DNA of 8,973 nt, from assembly GCA_011371465.1 (NCBI GenBank), contig DRQL01000344.1:1-8973 (forward strand). The letters are read 5' to 3'. The first letter of the stretch is position 1, and each line of letters opens with the position of its first letter. Below the pieces are notes generated by a model, which did no database searches, was not told the origin of the DNA, and saw only the letters and a program-made list of their open reading frames with translations. The DNA is from Gammaproteobacteria bacterium. GTDB lineage: Bacteria; Pseudomonadota; Gammaproteobacteria; DSM-19610. A program made the translations under genes and the position numbers. Shown piece by piece: positions 1 through 6,679 of the stretch.

Positions 1-222
1 AACCGCGCACTGCGCAAGGATCCGACCCTGCAGGGAAAACTGGTTATCCGCCTGACCATTGCGCCTTCAGGAAAGGTTACCAGTATCAGCATGGTATCCA
101 GTGAACTCGGTGACCCTCAGCTGGAACGCAAGCTGGTGCAGCGCATCAAGCTGTTCAACTTCGGCGCCAAGGCGGTTGACTCGGTCACCATCACCTACCC
201 GATCGAGTTCCTGCCCGCCTAG
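1..222 (+). CDS. TonB/AgmX-PglI C-terminal domain protein (3' end only)
   Basis: The reading frame is open from the first base and ends at TAG 220-222, leaving 73 residues of a protein whose start lies outside the window. The visible part contains the pattern 'GKLVIRLTIAPSGKV' followed by 'LERKLVQRIKLFNFG' and a final 'YPIEFLPA'. This beta-alpha-beta layout, with a final strand ending in Y-P-[IVL]-x-F, is typical of the C-terminal domain shared by AgmX/PglI proteins and TonB-like periplasmic proteins. Such domains usually sit at the end of a proline-rich periplasmic arm and work with ExbB/ExbD-type motors, but no partner gene is visible here. The stop lies 13 bp from the stop of the convergent ubiA gene. 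The domain class is fairly secure; the specific role is not known. Confidence 0.75.
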   Translation, partial: NRALRKDPTLQGKLVIRLTIAPSGKVTSISMVSSELGDPQLERKLVQRIKLFNFGAKAVDSVTITYPIEFLPA

Positions 223-235
223 CAGGCTGCTGAAA

Positions 236-1102
236 TCAGGCAGGGACCCTCACCAGGTAGTCCAGCACGATCCCCGTAAACACCGCGGCACCAAACCAGT
301 TATTGTTCAGGAAGGCCTGGAAACAGGCCCCGGGTTCACGCTCGCGGATCAGGTATTGCTGGTACAACGCCAGCCCCGCTGCCAGCAGCAGGCCGAAATA
401 GTAGTACCCTCCCAGGCCGGCGACCTGCCCCACCATCAGCAACGCCAGCATCAACAGCACCTGGATGGCGGCGACGATGGCGCGATCCGCCTCGCCAAAG
501 AGAATGGCCGTGGACTTGACGCCGATCTTCAGGTCGTCTTCCCGGTCCACCATCCCGTACATGGTGTCATAGGCCGTCGCCCACAGTACCGTTGCCACAA
601 ACAGCAGCCAGGCCACTTTCGGCACCGCACCGGTCTGCGCGGCAAACGCCATGGGCACGGCCCAGCCAAACGCAGCGCCCAGGAACACCTGCGGCAGGTG
701 CGTGAACCGTTTCATAAAAGGGTACAGCGCCGCCAGGGCGACCCCCGCGAAAGACAACAGGATCGTCAGGCGGTTCATGAGCAACACCAGGCCGAATGCC
801 GTCAGGCACAGCACCGCGAACAGCAGCAGCGCCTCCCCGGGTCTGACCAGGCCGGCGGCTACGGGTCGCGCCCGGGTACGTTCCACGTGCGGGTCGAATT
901 TGCGGTCGGCATAGTCATTGATGACACAACCCGCGGAACGCATCAGCACGACACCCGCCGCAAACACCAGCAACACCCGCAGGTCCGGGCTGCCTTCACC
1001 CGCGATCCACAGTGCCCACAACATCGGCCACATCAGCAGGAAAATGCCGATCGGCCGGTCCAGGCGCATCAGCCGGACATACTGGGTCAGTCGTTCTCTC
1101 AT
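236..1102 (-). CDS. ubiA: 4-hydroxybenzoate polyprenyltransferase
   Basis: This 288-residue integral membrane enzyme (E. coli UbiA has 290) joins a polyprenyl chain to 4-hydroxybenzoate in the second step of ubiquinone synthesis, in the inner membrane. Both Mg-diphosphate motifs of the UbiA superfamily are visible: N62-D63-x-x-D66-x-x-x-D70 followed by E74-R75-T76, and the second at D179-x-x-x-x-x-x-D186-x-x-D189-D190. The N-terminal 'LMRLDRPIG' and the hydrophobic segments between the motifs also fit. The start is an ATG at 1102-1100. It overlaps by two bases an ATG on the opposite strand. ubiC lies upstream on the same strand but 580 bp away, with a gene of opposite orientation between them, so ubiA probably depends on a promoter inside or antisense to that gene, or on read-through from ubiC. 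Identification is secure. Confidence 0.95.
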   Translation of the reverse strand: MRERLTQYVRLMRLDRPIGIFLLMWPMLWALWIAGEGSPDLRVLLVFAAGVVLMRSAGCVINDYADRKFDPHVERTRARPVAAGLVRPGEALLLFAVLCLTAFGLVLLMNRLTILLSFAGVALAALYPFMKRFTHLPQVFLGAAFGWAVPMAFAAQTGAVPKVAWLLFVATVLWATAYDTMYGMVDREDDLKIGVKSTAILFGEADRAIVAAIQVLLMLALLMVGQVAGLGGYYYFGLLLAAGLALYQQYLIREREPGACFQAFLNNNWFGAAVFTGIVLDYLVRVPA

Positions 1103-1145
1103 GACAGCGCTGGAAAAAATACCCGCAATCCCTTATTTTCGTCGC

Positions 1146-1730
1146 ATGAACGCTCGCCGGATCCTGCTCTATCTTACCTGCATGTACCCGCTGACGGGAA
1201 TAGCAGCGCCGGCACCGCCGCCATTCTACAGCTGTACCGACTACCACTGTGACGAAGGCGAAACGGTTTCACTGTCCGCCGCGCAATGGCAGGAAATACG
1301 GGCGCTGTTTGCCGCGACGTCGAACGCACAGGAAGAACGTCAACAGATTCGCAAAGCCATCGCCCTGCTGGAGACACAGGTAGGCGCCATCACCGGCACC
1401 TCACGGGACCTGGCGAAGAACGTTGCCGGCGCCGGGCTGCCCGGCCAGCTTGACTGCATATCGGAATCGAAGAACACCACCACCTATCTGCGCCTGATGA
1501 ACGAGGACGGACTGCTGCACTGGCACACGGTGGAAGAACGCCATCTCAGGCATCCCTGGATACTGGACCTGCACTGGTCCGCCGTCATCCGCGACAGGGA
1601 CACCGGCCAGCGCTACGCGGTCGATTCCTGGTTCCTGGATAATGGTCAGCCGCCCTACATTCAGCCACTGGAGCAGTGGTTGTCAGGACGCGCCTTCGAT
1701 AGCGGGCAGGAACAGCTCGGCGACCAGTAA
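1146..1730 (+). CDS. Exported conserved hypothetical protein; possible Cys-His-Asp hydrolase-like fold
   Basis: This 194-residue protein has a likely Sec signal peptide: 'MNARR', then a hydrophobic stretch to about residue 20, with cleavage probably near 'GIAA|PAPPP'. I chose ATG 1146 because it gives a clean signal peptide; the upstream in-frame ATG at 1101 would place 15 extra residues before it. No good Shine-Dalgarno is visible. The mature part has an early cysteine pair (C30, C35), a helical region (about 45-80), then 'GQLDCISESKNTTTYL' (C104), 'HWSAVI' (H143) and 'YAVDSWFLDNG' (D160). A cysteine at a helix start, a His on a strand and an Asp on the next strand recall papain- or transglutaminase-like folds; this is inference from spacing only. 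It lies between ubiC and ubiA on the opposite strand and overlaps the 3' end of ubiC by 48 bp (1683-1730). I recognise it only as a conserved hypothetical type. Confidence 0.8.
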   Translation: MNARRILLYLTCMYPLTGIAAPAPPPFYSCTDYHCDEGETVSLSAAQWQEIRALFAATSNAQEERQQIRKAIALLETQVGAITGTSRDLAKNVAGAGLPGQLDCISESKNTTTYLRLMNEDGLLHWHTVEERHLRHPWILDLHWSAVIRDRDTGQRYAVDSWFLDNGQPPYIQPLEQWLSGRAFDSGQEQLGDQ

Positions 1731-2249
1731 CGGCTTGCCGCCCGAGCGGAACACCGAGCGTCGCCCCCAGATGGCCGCCGGTTTCCGTTTCAGCCCCTGG
1801 CTCGCAGCACGGAACATCGCCTGCCCGCTGCGGATACAGGCCAGTTCCACCGCGCCACGCTGCAGGCCCGGGTCCGCGAACAGGAACGCCCCCAGCGGGC
1901 GGTTACCGAGGCGTGCCAGGCGCCGTTGCGCACCGGTCAAGGTACTTGCCGGCACCACGGTGCGGGCAAATACCCACGGCGTTCCGTCACACAGCAACTG
2001 AACCTGCCGTACCCAGCCGACCCGGCCGGCGGGCATACCCAGCGCGCGGGCCTCATCCAGCCGGGGACGCTGCCACCCTTCCGCCAGCACCCGCACCTCG
2101 AAACAACCGTCACAATGCTTCTTCAGGCGGTCTGTCAGGGACCCGGCATCCAGCAGCCAGGCACGCAGCGCCGGCGGGATCCGGGCACGCGACCAGCGCT
2201 CGTAGCGCAACCAGACGGGCATTGCACCGGTATTCACAGGGTGGGGCAC
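1683..2249 (-). CDS. ubiC: Chorismate lyase (chorismate--pyruvate lyase)
   Basis: This cytosolic enzyme removes pyruvate from chorismate to give 4-hydroxybenzoate, the first committed step of ubiquinone synthesis, which then feeds UbiA. The 188-residue product carries family landmarks: 'WLLDAGSLTDRL' (31-42), 'ARTVVP' (95-100), 'LGNRPLGAFLF' (114-124), and the C-terminal 'WGRRSVF...GKPLLVAELFLP' (161-182). By comparison with E. coli UbiC, R81, the L119-G120 backbone site and E178 correspond to the product-binding residues R76, L114 and E155. The start used is GTG 2249, which has GGAG ten bases upstream; an in-frame ATG at 2222 would shorten the protein by nine residues and has a weaker ribosome site. 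The 3' end overlaps antisense with the 1146-1730 gene. Identification is secure. Confidence 0.92.
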   Translation of the reverse strand: MPHPVNTGAMPVWLRYERWSRARIPPALRAWLLDAGSLTDRLKKHCDGCFEVRVLAEGWQRPRLDEARALGMPAGRVGWVRQVQLLCDGTPWVFARTVVPASTLTGAQRRLARLGNRPLGAFLFADPGLQRGAVELACIRSGQAMFRAASQGLKRKPAAIWGRRSVFRSGGKPLLVAELFLPAIEGAS

Positions 2250-2291
2250 GAACGGGCTTCTCCGCGGACTTCCGTCCGGTAAAAAAAGCGG

Positions 2292-2319
2292 ATTATGACA
2301 TAGATGCCGTTTCTGTAAC
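2292..2319 (-). promoter_or_regulatory. Possible sigma-70 promoter for ubiC
   Basis: On the - strand GTTACA (2319-2314, four of six to TTGACA) is followed after 16 bp by CATAAT (2297-2292, five of six to TATAAT). It lies about 43 bp before the ubiC GTG, in the 172-bp gap between two divergent genes. It was recognised by eye. Confidence 0.35.
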
Positions 2320-2383
2320 CCGGTTCTCAGTTTGGGGCGGTGCCGGTGTGAAACAGGTCGCTGAATCGGCCCGTTCCGGAGTC

Positions 2384-2389
2384 GATAAT
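2384..2389 (+). promoter_or_regulatory. Possible -10 box for the 2422-3933 gene
   Basis: GATAAT matches five of six bases of the sigma-70 -10 consensus and lies 32 bp before the ATG at 2422. The -35 region (CTGAAT with a 17-bp spacer) is poor, so the call is weak. Confidence 0.22.
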
Positions 2390-2421
2390 TCCCCTACCCC
2401 ACCGATGCAGGAGAAGGTGCC

Positions 2422-3933
2422 ATGAACCAGCAGCTAGTACAGGGCCAGATCGCCGTCTGGCTGGAGCCCGGACGCAGAAAATGGTCACAGATGATCCACC
2501 GCTCCAGCCGGGCGCGCCTTGCCGCCCTGTCACTGGCCAGCATCGGCGGCTGCCTGCTGATGCTGTCGCCCCTGATCACGCTGGCGGTTGCCGCCATCGG
2601 CGGCGTCTATCTCTTCCAGCATATCCAGGGACCGCTCGACTGGTTCATGGTGGAGGTGCTGGGTGCGATCTGCCTGTTCAGCGGCTACCTCTCGATCCAG
2701 TTTTACCACACCCGCCCGCAAACCCCGCAGGGCGTGCGCGTGACCCGGGAACAGTCTCCCGAACTGCTGACCATGCTGGAGCGTCGCGTCACCCACTTCG
2801 GCGTCCGCGCCCCGGACACGCTCGAACTGACCCCTGACACCGATCTGAAAATACAGGCTACACCGGCATGGTCCGTGCCACTGTTACACCGCTACCGGCT
2901 GCAGATCGGGGCTCCGCTGCTGTACTTCCTGTCCCCGGGACAGTTTCGCCTGGCACTGGCAGGCGCTATCGCCGCCTCCGCACGCAGCCGACACAGCTGG
3001 AACGGCTGGCTGGCCCAGGCTGCTGAAGACTGGCCGCTGATCGTATCTGCGCTGGAACAGCGCAGCTCCCTGCTGGCCACCCTCATGCTCGCGCCGCTGC
3101 GATGGATTTCCCGGGTAACCCTCTCACTCAGCGCCGAACTGCGCGCCGAAAGGGTGCAGGTGCAGAGCCGCTGGGTACTGGAAAACACCGACGAACAGAA
3201 AGCCATGGAATACCTGTCCAACCTGGTCGTCGCCAACGCCTTCCTCAGCAGGCAGTACTGGTCAATGATCTACAAGGCCGCCGAACGCTGCCCGGCGCCG
3301 GTCGTCAAACCCTTTTCCCACTTTGGCCTGTTACTGGAAAAACTGCTCAGCGAACGCTCGGCCCGCCGCTGGCTGCTGCAGGCACAGACCCGCAGCAGCA
3401 CCATCAGCGACGCGGACCTGCGCGACCTGCTGGCCGACCTGAATATCGAGCACCTGCACTGGTCCCGGCTGCCGGAAAAAAGCGCCTTCGACAACCTGTT
3501 CACTTCGACGGACATCCTCAAGGAACTGGACACACACTGGCAGGCACTGATTGAACCTGAATGGAACCGTCGCCACGCGGCCTTCCAGAATGACCGGCTG
3601 CGCTTTGAAAAACTGCAGGCGCGCGCCCGGCAACAGGGCCTGAGAGGCGATTCGGCACTGCGTTACGTTAAACTCGCGGGGAAATTCATGGACGGGGAAA
3701 AAGCCGTCGCCGTCTACCGGACCATGTACCAGGCCAACCTGGACGATGCCAACCTGTGTTTTACCAGCGGCTGCGAGATGCTGAAATCCGGCAACCTGCG
3801 CGAGGGCTGTGAAGCATTGCAGCGCGCCGCTGAACTGGACCGGTCACTCGCCAACCGGGCCCACGCACTGATCAGCGAACACCGGCATGCCTGGATGAAG
3901 GAAAATGAAGCGGTGGTACAACGCGCCGGCTAG
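2422..3933 (+). CDS. M48-like membrane protein with decayed zinc motif and TPR-like tail
   Basis: This 503-residue protein starts at ATG 2422 behind a strong ribosome site (AGGAG at 2409-2413). Two hydrophobic regions (about 35-65 and 76-93) suggest membrane anchoring near the N-terminus. The middle resembles M48-type peptidases: 'LQIGAPLLYFLSPGQFRLALA' (160-180) matches the strand and helix that normally lead into HExxH. At the expected place the sequence is G181-A-I-A-A185 ('GAIAAS'), so both histidines and the catalytic glutamate are gone. Further on, 'ELRAER' (239-244) resembles the downstream E-x-x-A-D zinc-ligand motif, followed by 'AFLSRQYW'. The C-terminal 200 residues are mostly helical, and 445-480 resembles a TPR unit. 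I infer a catalytically dead M48 relative acting as a scaffold or regulator; substrate and partners are unknown. The stop codon lies within the left arm of the palindromic element at 3928-4115, so the C-terminus may have been set by that insertion. Confidence 0.8.
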   Translation: MNQQLVQGQIAVWLEPGRRKWSQMIHRSSRARLAALSLASIGGCLLMLSPLITLAVAAIGGVYLFQHIQGPLDWFMVEVLGAICLFSGYLSIQFYHTRPQTPQGVRVTREQSPELLTMLERRVTHFGVRAPDTLELTPDTDLKIQATPAWSVPLLHRYRLQIGAPLLYFLSPGQFRLALAGAIAASARSRHSWNGWLAQAAEDWPLIVSALEQRSSLLATLMLAPLRWISRVTLSLSAELRAERVQVQSRWVLENTDEQKAMEYLSNLVVANAFLSRQYWSMIYKAAERCPAPVVKPFSHFGLLLEKLLSERSARRWLLQAQTRSSTISDADLRDLLADLNIEHLHWSRLPEKSAFDNLFTSTDILKELDTHWQALIEPEWNRRHAAFQNDRLRFEKLQARARQQGLRGDSALRYVKLAGKFMDGEKAVAVYRTMYQANLDDANLCFTSGCEMLKSGNLREGCEALQRAAELDRSLANRAHALISEHRHAWMKENEAVVQRAG

Positions 3934-4115
3934 CCCGCATTTCTCACCGGGTTCCGTAGCGAGGCGGTGACAGGTCGTGTGATGGCAGGCGTTCGCGACC
4001 GAGGGCCGCGCAGGCATAGTCGACACTATGTCGAGCAGCCCGACCGAGTGAACGCCTGCCAGCGCGCGGCATGGCGCCGCCGCAGCAGGAAGTTGGTGAG
4101 AAATGCGGGCTAGCC
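3928..4115. mobile_element. Concentric palindromic element (MITE-like or fold-back repeat)
   Basis: This non-coding stretch fills the gap between two convergent genes. The outer arms 3928-3948 and 4095-4115 are perfect 21-bp inverted repeats (core 'GCCCGCATTTCTCACC'). Inside, 3983-3994 'TGGCAGGCGTTC' and 4050-4061 are a perfect 12-bp inverted pair. At the centre 'CATAGT-CGAC-ACTATG' (4015-4030) forms a 6-bp stem. All three pairs share nearly the same midpoint (about 4022), and the stretches between them are partly complementary, so the whole can fold back on itself. CTAG occurs at both ends (3930-3933 and 4110-4113); being palindromic, it can be read as repeat end or as a 4-bp target duplication. 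No ORF of its own is convincing. I infer a non-autonomous transposable element or structured repeat; it may also act as a two-way terminator. Confidence 0.75.
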
Positions 4116-4130
4116 CGGCACCGGCGGGTC

Positions 4131-5225
4131 TCAGTCAGTGCGCGGCTCATCTTGCGGTTCAAGACGCGCTTCAACCCGGCCCTCATCCTTCACATCGACC
4201 TGAAGCACAAAGGAAACGCGCCGGTTCCTGGCACGGCCTTCAGGGCTGTCGTTATCCGCCAGCGGGCGTGTCGCCCCGTACCCGATGGCACGCACCTTGT
4301 CAGAAGCAATACCCTGTTCCACCAGTTTGCGCGTAACTACCGCGGCACGCGCCGATGAAAGCTCCCAGTTCGAGGGATAACGCGCTGTTTCGATCGGTGT
4401 GTTATCGGTGTGCCCTTCGACAGACAGGATATAGGGCTGGTCTTCGAGTGCTTCCGCCAGGTCCCTGAGCAGCGCAAGACCTTCTTGCGTAAGCACGGCA
4501 CTGCCCCGGTCGAAAAGTATCCGGTCACTGATTTCAAGCGACACTTCTCCCGGGTGGACAGTCACCTCGACCTGGTCGCGCAATCGGCTGACCTCGAACA
4601 CCTCCAGCAGCGCCTGTGCAGCATCCGGCTTCACGGGAGGCACCACCTCGTCCGGTATCGCCTGTCGCGTATCATCCGGGTGCGTTTCCTCGTTCGGAAG
4701 CGGGCCATCTCCTGCTATCGGCGCAACCTGCACCGATGCCTGTTCAACCGGTACCTGCTCAGCCGGCTCCGGTGCCGGCAGTGCTTCCTCGGCCGGTTCC
4801 GGTGCCGGGTCAGCTGATACCGTGGCAGCCGCTGTTGCCGGTTCGCGCTGCGCCTCCTGCACGTCCACCGGCAACAGCCCGGGGCCCGGCATGGCGTAGC
4901 CCTCTGAACCCGACGCATCCGCGGAAACCGGCAGCGGTGGCCTGAAAATACGTCCCAGCGTGTCCAGGTTGAAACTGAATTCCGGTGCGGAAGACTGCTG
5001 TGGCGCCAATGTCGGCAGCGCCGGCTTCCGCTCACTGTCCTGGTAGGCCAGCAACAGTACAAACAGCGTCAACAGCAGGGCCAGGATATCGATAAAACTT
5101 AACAGCCAGGTATCATGCCGCGCGCGGGACGAACCGATGTCCGCCTCCCACGGCAGATTGCCTGCATCATCCCCCTGCAACACGGCGTCGGGCGATACAA
5201 AATGTCGTTCAGCTGCATAGTCCAT
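4131..5225 (-). CDS. motB: MotB-type stator protein with OmpA peptidoglycan-binding domain
   Basis: This is the peptidoglycan-anchored stator half that pairs with MotA to pass ions and turn the flagellar motor. Using ATG 5225 the protein has 364 residues. A single membrane helix 'WLLSFIDILALLLTLFVLLL' carries the essential ion-binding Asp (D46), as in MotB D32 or PomB D24. It is followed by an unusually long Pro/Glu/Ala-rich periplasmic linker (roughly 130-200) and a canonical OmpA-like domain with 'VEGHTDNTPI', 'SNWELSSARA', 'GYGATRP' and 'ARNRRVSFVL'. A GTG at 5261, overlapping the motA stop by 11 bp, would add 12 residues; I prefer the ATG, though its ribosome site is weak. The cytoplasmic N-terminus (about 40 residues) is longer than in E. 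coli MotB. Translational coupling with motA is likely. No other flagellar genes are in view. Confidence 0.85.
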   Translation of the reverse strand: MDYAAERHFVSPDAVLQGDDAGNLPWEADIGSSRARHDTWLLSFIDILALLLTLFVLLLAYQDSERKPALPTLAPQQSSAPEFSFNLDTLGRIFRPPLPVSADASGSEGYAMPGPGLLPVDVQEAQREPATAAATVSADPAPEPAEEALPAPEPAEQVPVEQASVQVAPIAGDGPLPNEETHPDDTRQAIPDEVVPPVKPDAAQALLEVFEVSRLRDQVEVTVHPGEVSLEISDRILFDRGSAVLTQEGLALLRDLAEALEDQPYILSVEGHTDNTPIETARYPSNWELSSARAAVVTRKLVEQGIASDKVRAIGYGATRPLADNDSPEGRARNRRVSFVLQVDVKDEGRVEARLEPQDEPRTD

Positions 5226-5250
5226 GGCAATCGCCTGGTGCGCCTGCCCG

Positions 5251-6051
5251 TTACGCCGCACGGACGAGGGTCAGTTTGCTACGCACCGGCTCCTCGGTCT
5301 GGAAGTGCGCATTGAAAGATTCCAGTGCTTCCCGAATCAGCGTCGGGTGGCGTTTGTCATGAATCTGCAGAATGCCTTCCATCAGGGTCGTCAGTTCCAT
5401 CAGCTGCTTGCCGGTGCGACGCTCCAGCTTGATCGCCAGCGGTTTGAGCACAAGATTGGACGCGACAATACCGTACACCGTGGTGAGCATGGCGAAGGCC
5501 ATGGTGCCGCCGATTTCGTTCAGCCCGCTCTCCCCGATACCGGATAACATGTGTACCAGCCCAAACAGGGTGCCCAGCATGCCAAACGCCGGGGCAAACG
5601 ACGCCATGCTGTACAGAATCTGGGTCTGCGCATTCTCGCGCGACCGCACCCCGGCAATGCGCCACTGCAGCGACTTGACCAGGTCGTCCAGGCTGGTCCC
5701 TTCGATGACCTGGCGCAGACCGGTGGACAGGAACGGGTTACTGATGGCAGACAGGGCACGCTCCGCAGTACGCGGTGTGCTGTAACGGTAGCGCTCGGCA
5801 AAAGCCAGCAACTGCGCCACATCCGTGTCGATGGTGCTCTCCTCGTCCCGGAACAGGCCGGGGATGCGGCGCCACAATGTCCGCACCTCGGAAACCGGGC
5901 GGCTGACCAGTGTCGCCGCCAGTGTGCCGCCGAGGACGACGATCAAACCCGGAATATTCAGGAACGCGCCCGCGTTCTCCGGCGACAGGATGATCATGCC
6001 CGCAAGCAGTACCGCGCCGCCCAGAAAACCGAAAATCGTGGATTGATTCAT
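5251..6051 (-). CDS. motA: MotA/PomA-type stator protein
   Basis: This inner-membrane subunit of the stator couples ion flow to torque; five MotA surround two MotB in known complexes. The 266-residue product shows the four-helix plan: TM1 about 5-23, TM2 33-50 ('IPGLIVVLGGTLAATLVS'), a cytoplasmic domain of about 95 residues with 'LRQVIEGTSLDDL', TM3 147-171 'SFAPAFGMLGTLFGLVHML' with the conserved proline P154, and TM4 182-206 'GTMAFAMLTTVYGIVASNLV'. The C-terminal 'MEGILQIHDKRHPTLIREAL' is the usual MotA/PomA tail. 'APAFGMLGTLFGL' and 'LLTTxYG'-like wording are closer to PomA/MotC proteins than to E. coli MotA, but the driving ion cannot be read from this. AAGGGG lies five bases before the ATG. 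motB follows directly. Confidence 0.9.
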   Translation of the reverse strand: MNQSTIFGFLGGAVLLAGMIILSPENAGAFLNIPGLIVVLGGTLAATLVSRPVSEVRTLWRRIPGLFRDEESTIDTDVAQLLAFAERYRYSTPRTAERALSAISNPFLSTGLRQVIEGTSLDDLVKSLQWRIAGVRSRENAQTQILYSMASFAPAFGMLGTLFGLVHMLSGIGESGLNEIGGTMAFAMLTTVYGIVASNLVLKPLAIKLERRTGKQLMELTTLMEGILQIHDKRHPTLIREALESFNAHFQTEEPVRSKLTLVRAA

Positions 6052-6103
6052 ACCTGCCCCTTGTTTTCACCATTTCACAGGCTGAACAGAGCAAGTTTCA
6101 TTC

Positions 6104-6123
6104 CCGCCGGGGAGCGCCGGCGG
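6104..6123. repeat. GC-rich hairpin upstream of motA
   Basis: CCGCCGG (6104-6110) and CCGGCGG (6117-6123) form a perfect 7-bp stem with a 6-base loop, about 52 bp before the motA start, in the gap between the truncated haemoglobin gene and motA. No T-run follows on the - strand, so a standard rho-independent terminator is not supported. It could be a leader structure. The rest of the gap 6052-6247 holds only small inverted repeats (for example CGGCAA/TTGCCG near 6213-6228) and no gene that I can see. Confidence 0.4.
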
Positions 6124-6247
6124 CGACAGCTTTTATCCTGCTGTTTTATTTGCAGTTAATGCGTGCAGCAGATTCTGCACCGGGTTGCCACACCGGGCAT
6201 TGCCGCCTGCACGGCAAGACATTGCCGTCCGGGATCCGTCCCGGCCG

Positions 6248-6616
6248 CTACTCCACGATGTCGGCCCGGGTGCTTTCGATAAACCCGGTAACATCCGCCC
6301 GCTCGCGGGCAGGAAGCTCGAAGTGATCCAGCGTTGCATTCAGGTGGCCCATGAACAGGTCCCAGTCTGTGGCGCTGATACCCATGCCCCGGTGGGACGT
6401 TTGGTTATCCCGACCGGTATACAGCAAGGGACCGCCCGCGTTGGCGCAAAGATAGTCGATCAGCAACTGCTTTTCCCGGTTGATCCCGTCCTCACCCCGG
6501 TTGCTCCAGAAACGTCCGAGCACAGGGTCAGCCATCAGGCGGGGCAGCAGGTCATTCACAACGGCGGCGATCGCATCATATCCACCAAGACGTTCATACA
6601 GTGTTGGTTCAGCCAT
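6248..6616 (-). CDS. Group 1 truncated haemoglobin
   Basis: This is a 122-residue haem protein of the group I (TrHbN/GlbN) type, cytosolic, with likely roles in oxygen or nitric oxide handling. Family features seen are 'LYERLGGYDAI' at the N-terminus, 'DPVLGRFW' (30-37), 'GGPLLYTGRD' (61-70) and the proximal haem ligand His75 in 'TSHRGMGIS'. The usual B-helix Phe-Tyr pair is replaced by Leu23-Leu24, so the B10 tyrosine that normally stabilises bound ligand is missing; I believe this is shared with a subset of the family. A perfect AGGAGG (6629-6624) lies seven bases before the ATG, so translation should be efficient. It follows the DUF1499 gene by 53 bp on the same strand, so co-transcription is possible. 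Confidence 0.9.
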   Translation of the reverse strand: MAEPTLYERLGGYDAIAAVVNDLLPRLMADPVLGRFWSNRGEDGINREKQLLIDYLCANAGGPLLYTGRDNQTSHRGMGISATDWDLFMGHLNATLDHFELPARERADVTGFIESTRADIVE

Positions 6617-6646
6617 ACTCGTTCCTCCTGTGGTCTCCGGGGTACG

Positions 6647-6679
6647 GCTCCGGTCATTGACCAGATGAATTACCGGAGC
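6647..6679. repeat. Inverted repeat between the DUF1499 and haemoglobin genes
   Basis: GCTCCGGT (6647-6654) and ACCGGAGC (6672-6679) are perfect 8-bp arms around a 17-base loop. The right arm contains the stop codon of the DUF1499 gene (6672-6670). No T-run follows on the - strand. It may attenuate or stabilise the mRNA between the two genes. Confidence 0.4.

Noticed and set aside
59..1252. Long + strand open frame opposite ubiA
   Set aside because: It is rich in Gln, His and Arg, has no recognisable motif and lies antisense to a clear ubiA gene, so it is a by-product of high-GC coding.
1913..2425. Open frames on the + strand across ubiC and the gap before 2422
   Set aside because: Composition is Arg/Pro/Ala-rich with no domain; ubiC on the other strand explains the region.
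3944..4186. Short frames within the palindromic element
   Set aside because: They follow the inverted repeats and lack ribosome sites; the DNA looks structural.
4131..6051. Zorya-type (ZorAB) anti-phage system
   Set aside because: ZorA usually has a long cytoplasmic helical tail and is followed by zorC/D/E helicase or nuclease genes. This MotA is of ordinary length and no such genes adjoin it.
6104..6150. Rho-independent terminator after the haemoglobin gene
   Set aside because: The hairpin 6104-6123 has no T-run on the - strand. A small ACAGC/GCTGT stem followed by TTTTATTT reads on the + strand, where no gene ends.
5551..6159. 202-codon frame opposite motA
   Set aside because: It is antisense to the conserved motA and shows no motif or ribosome site.
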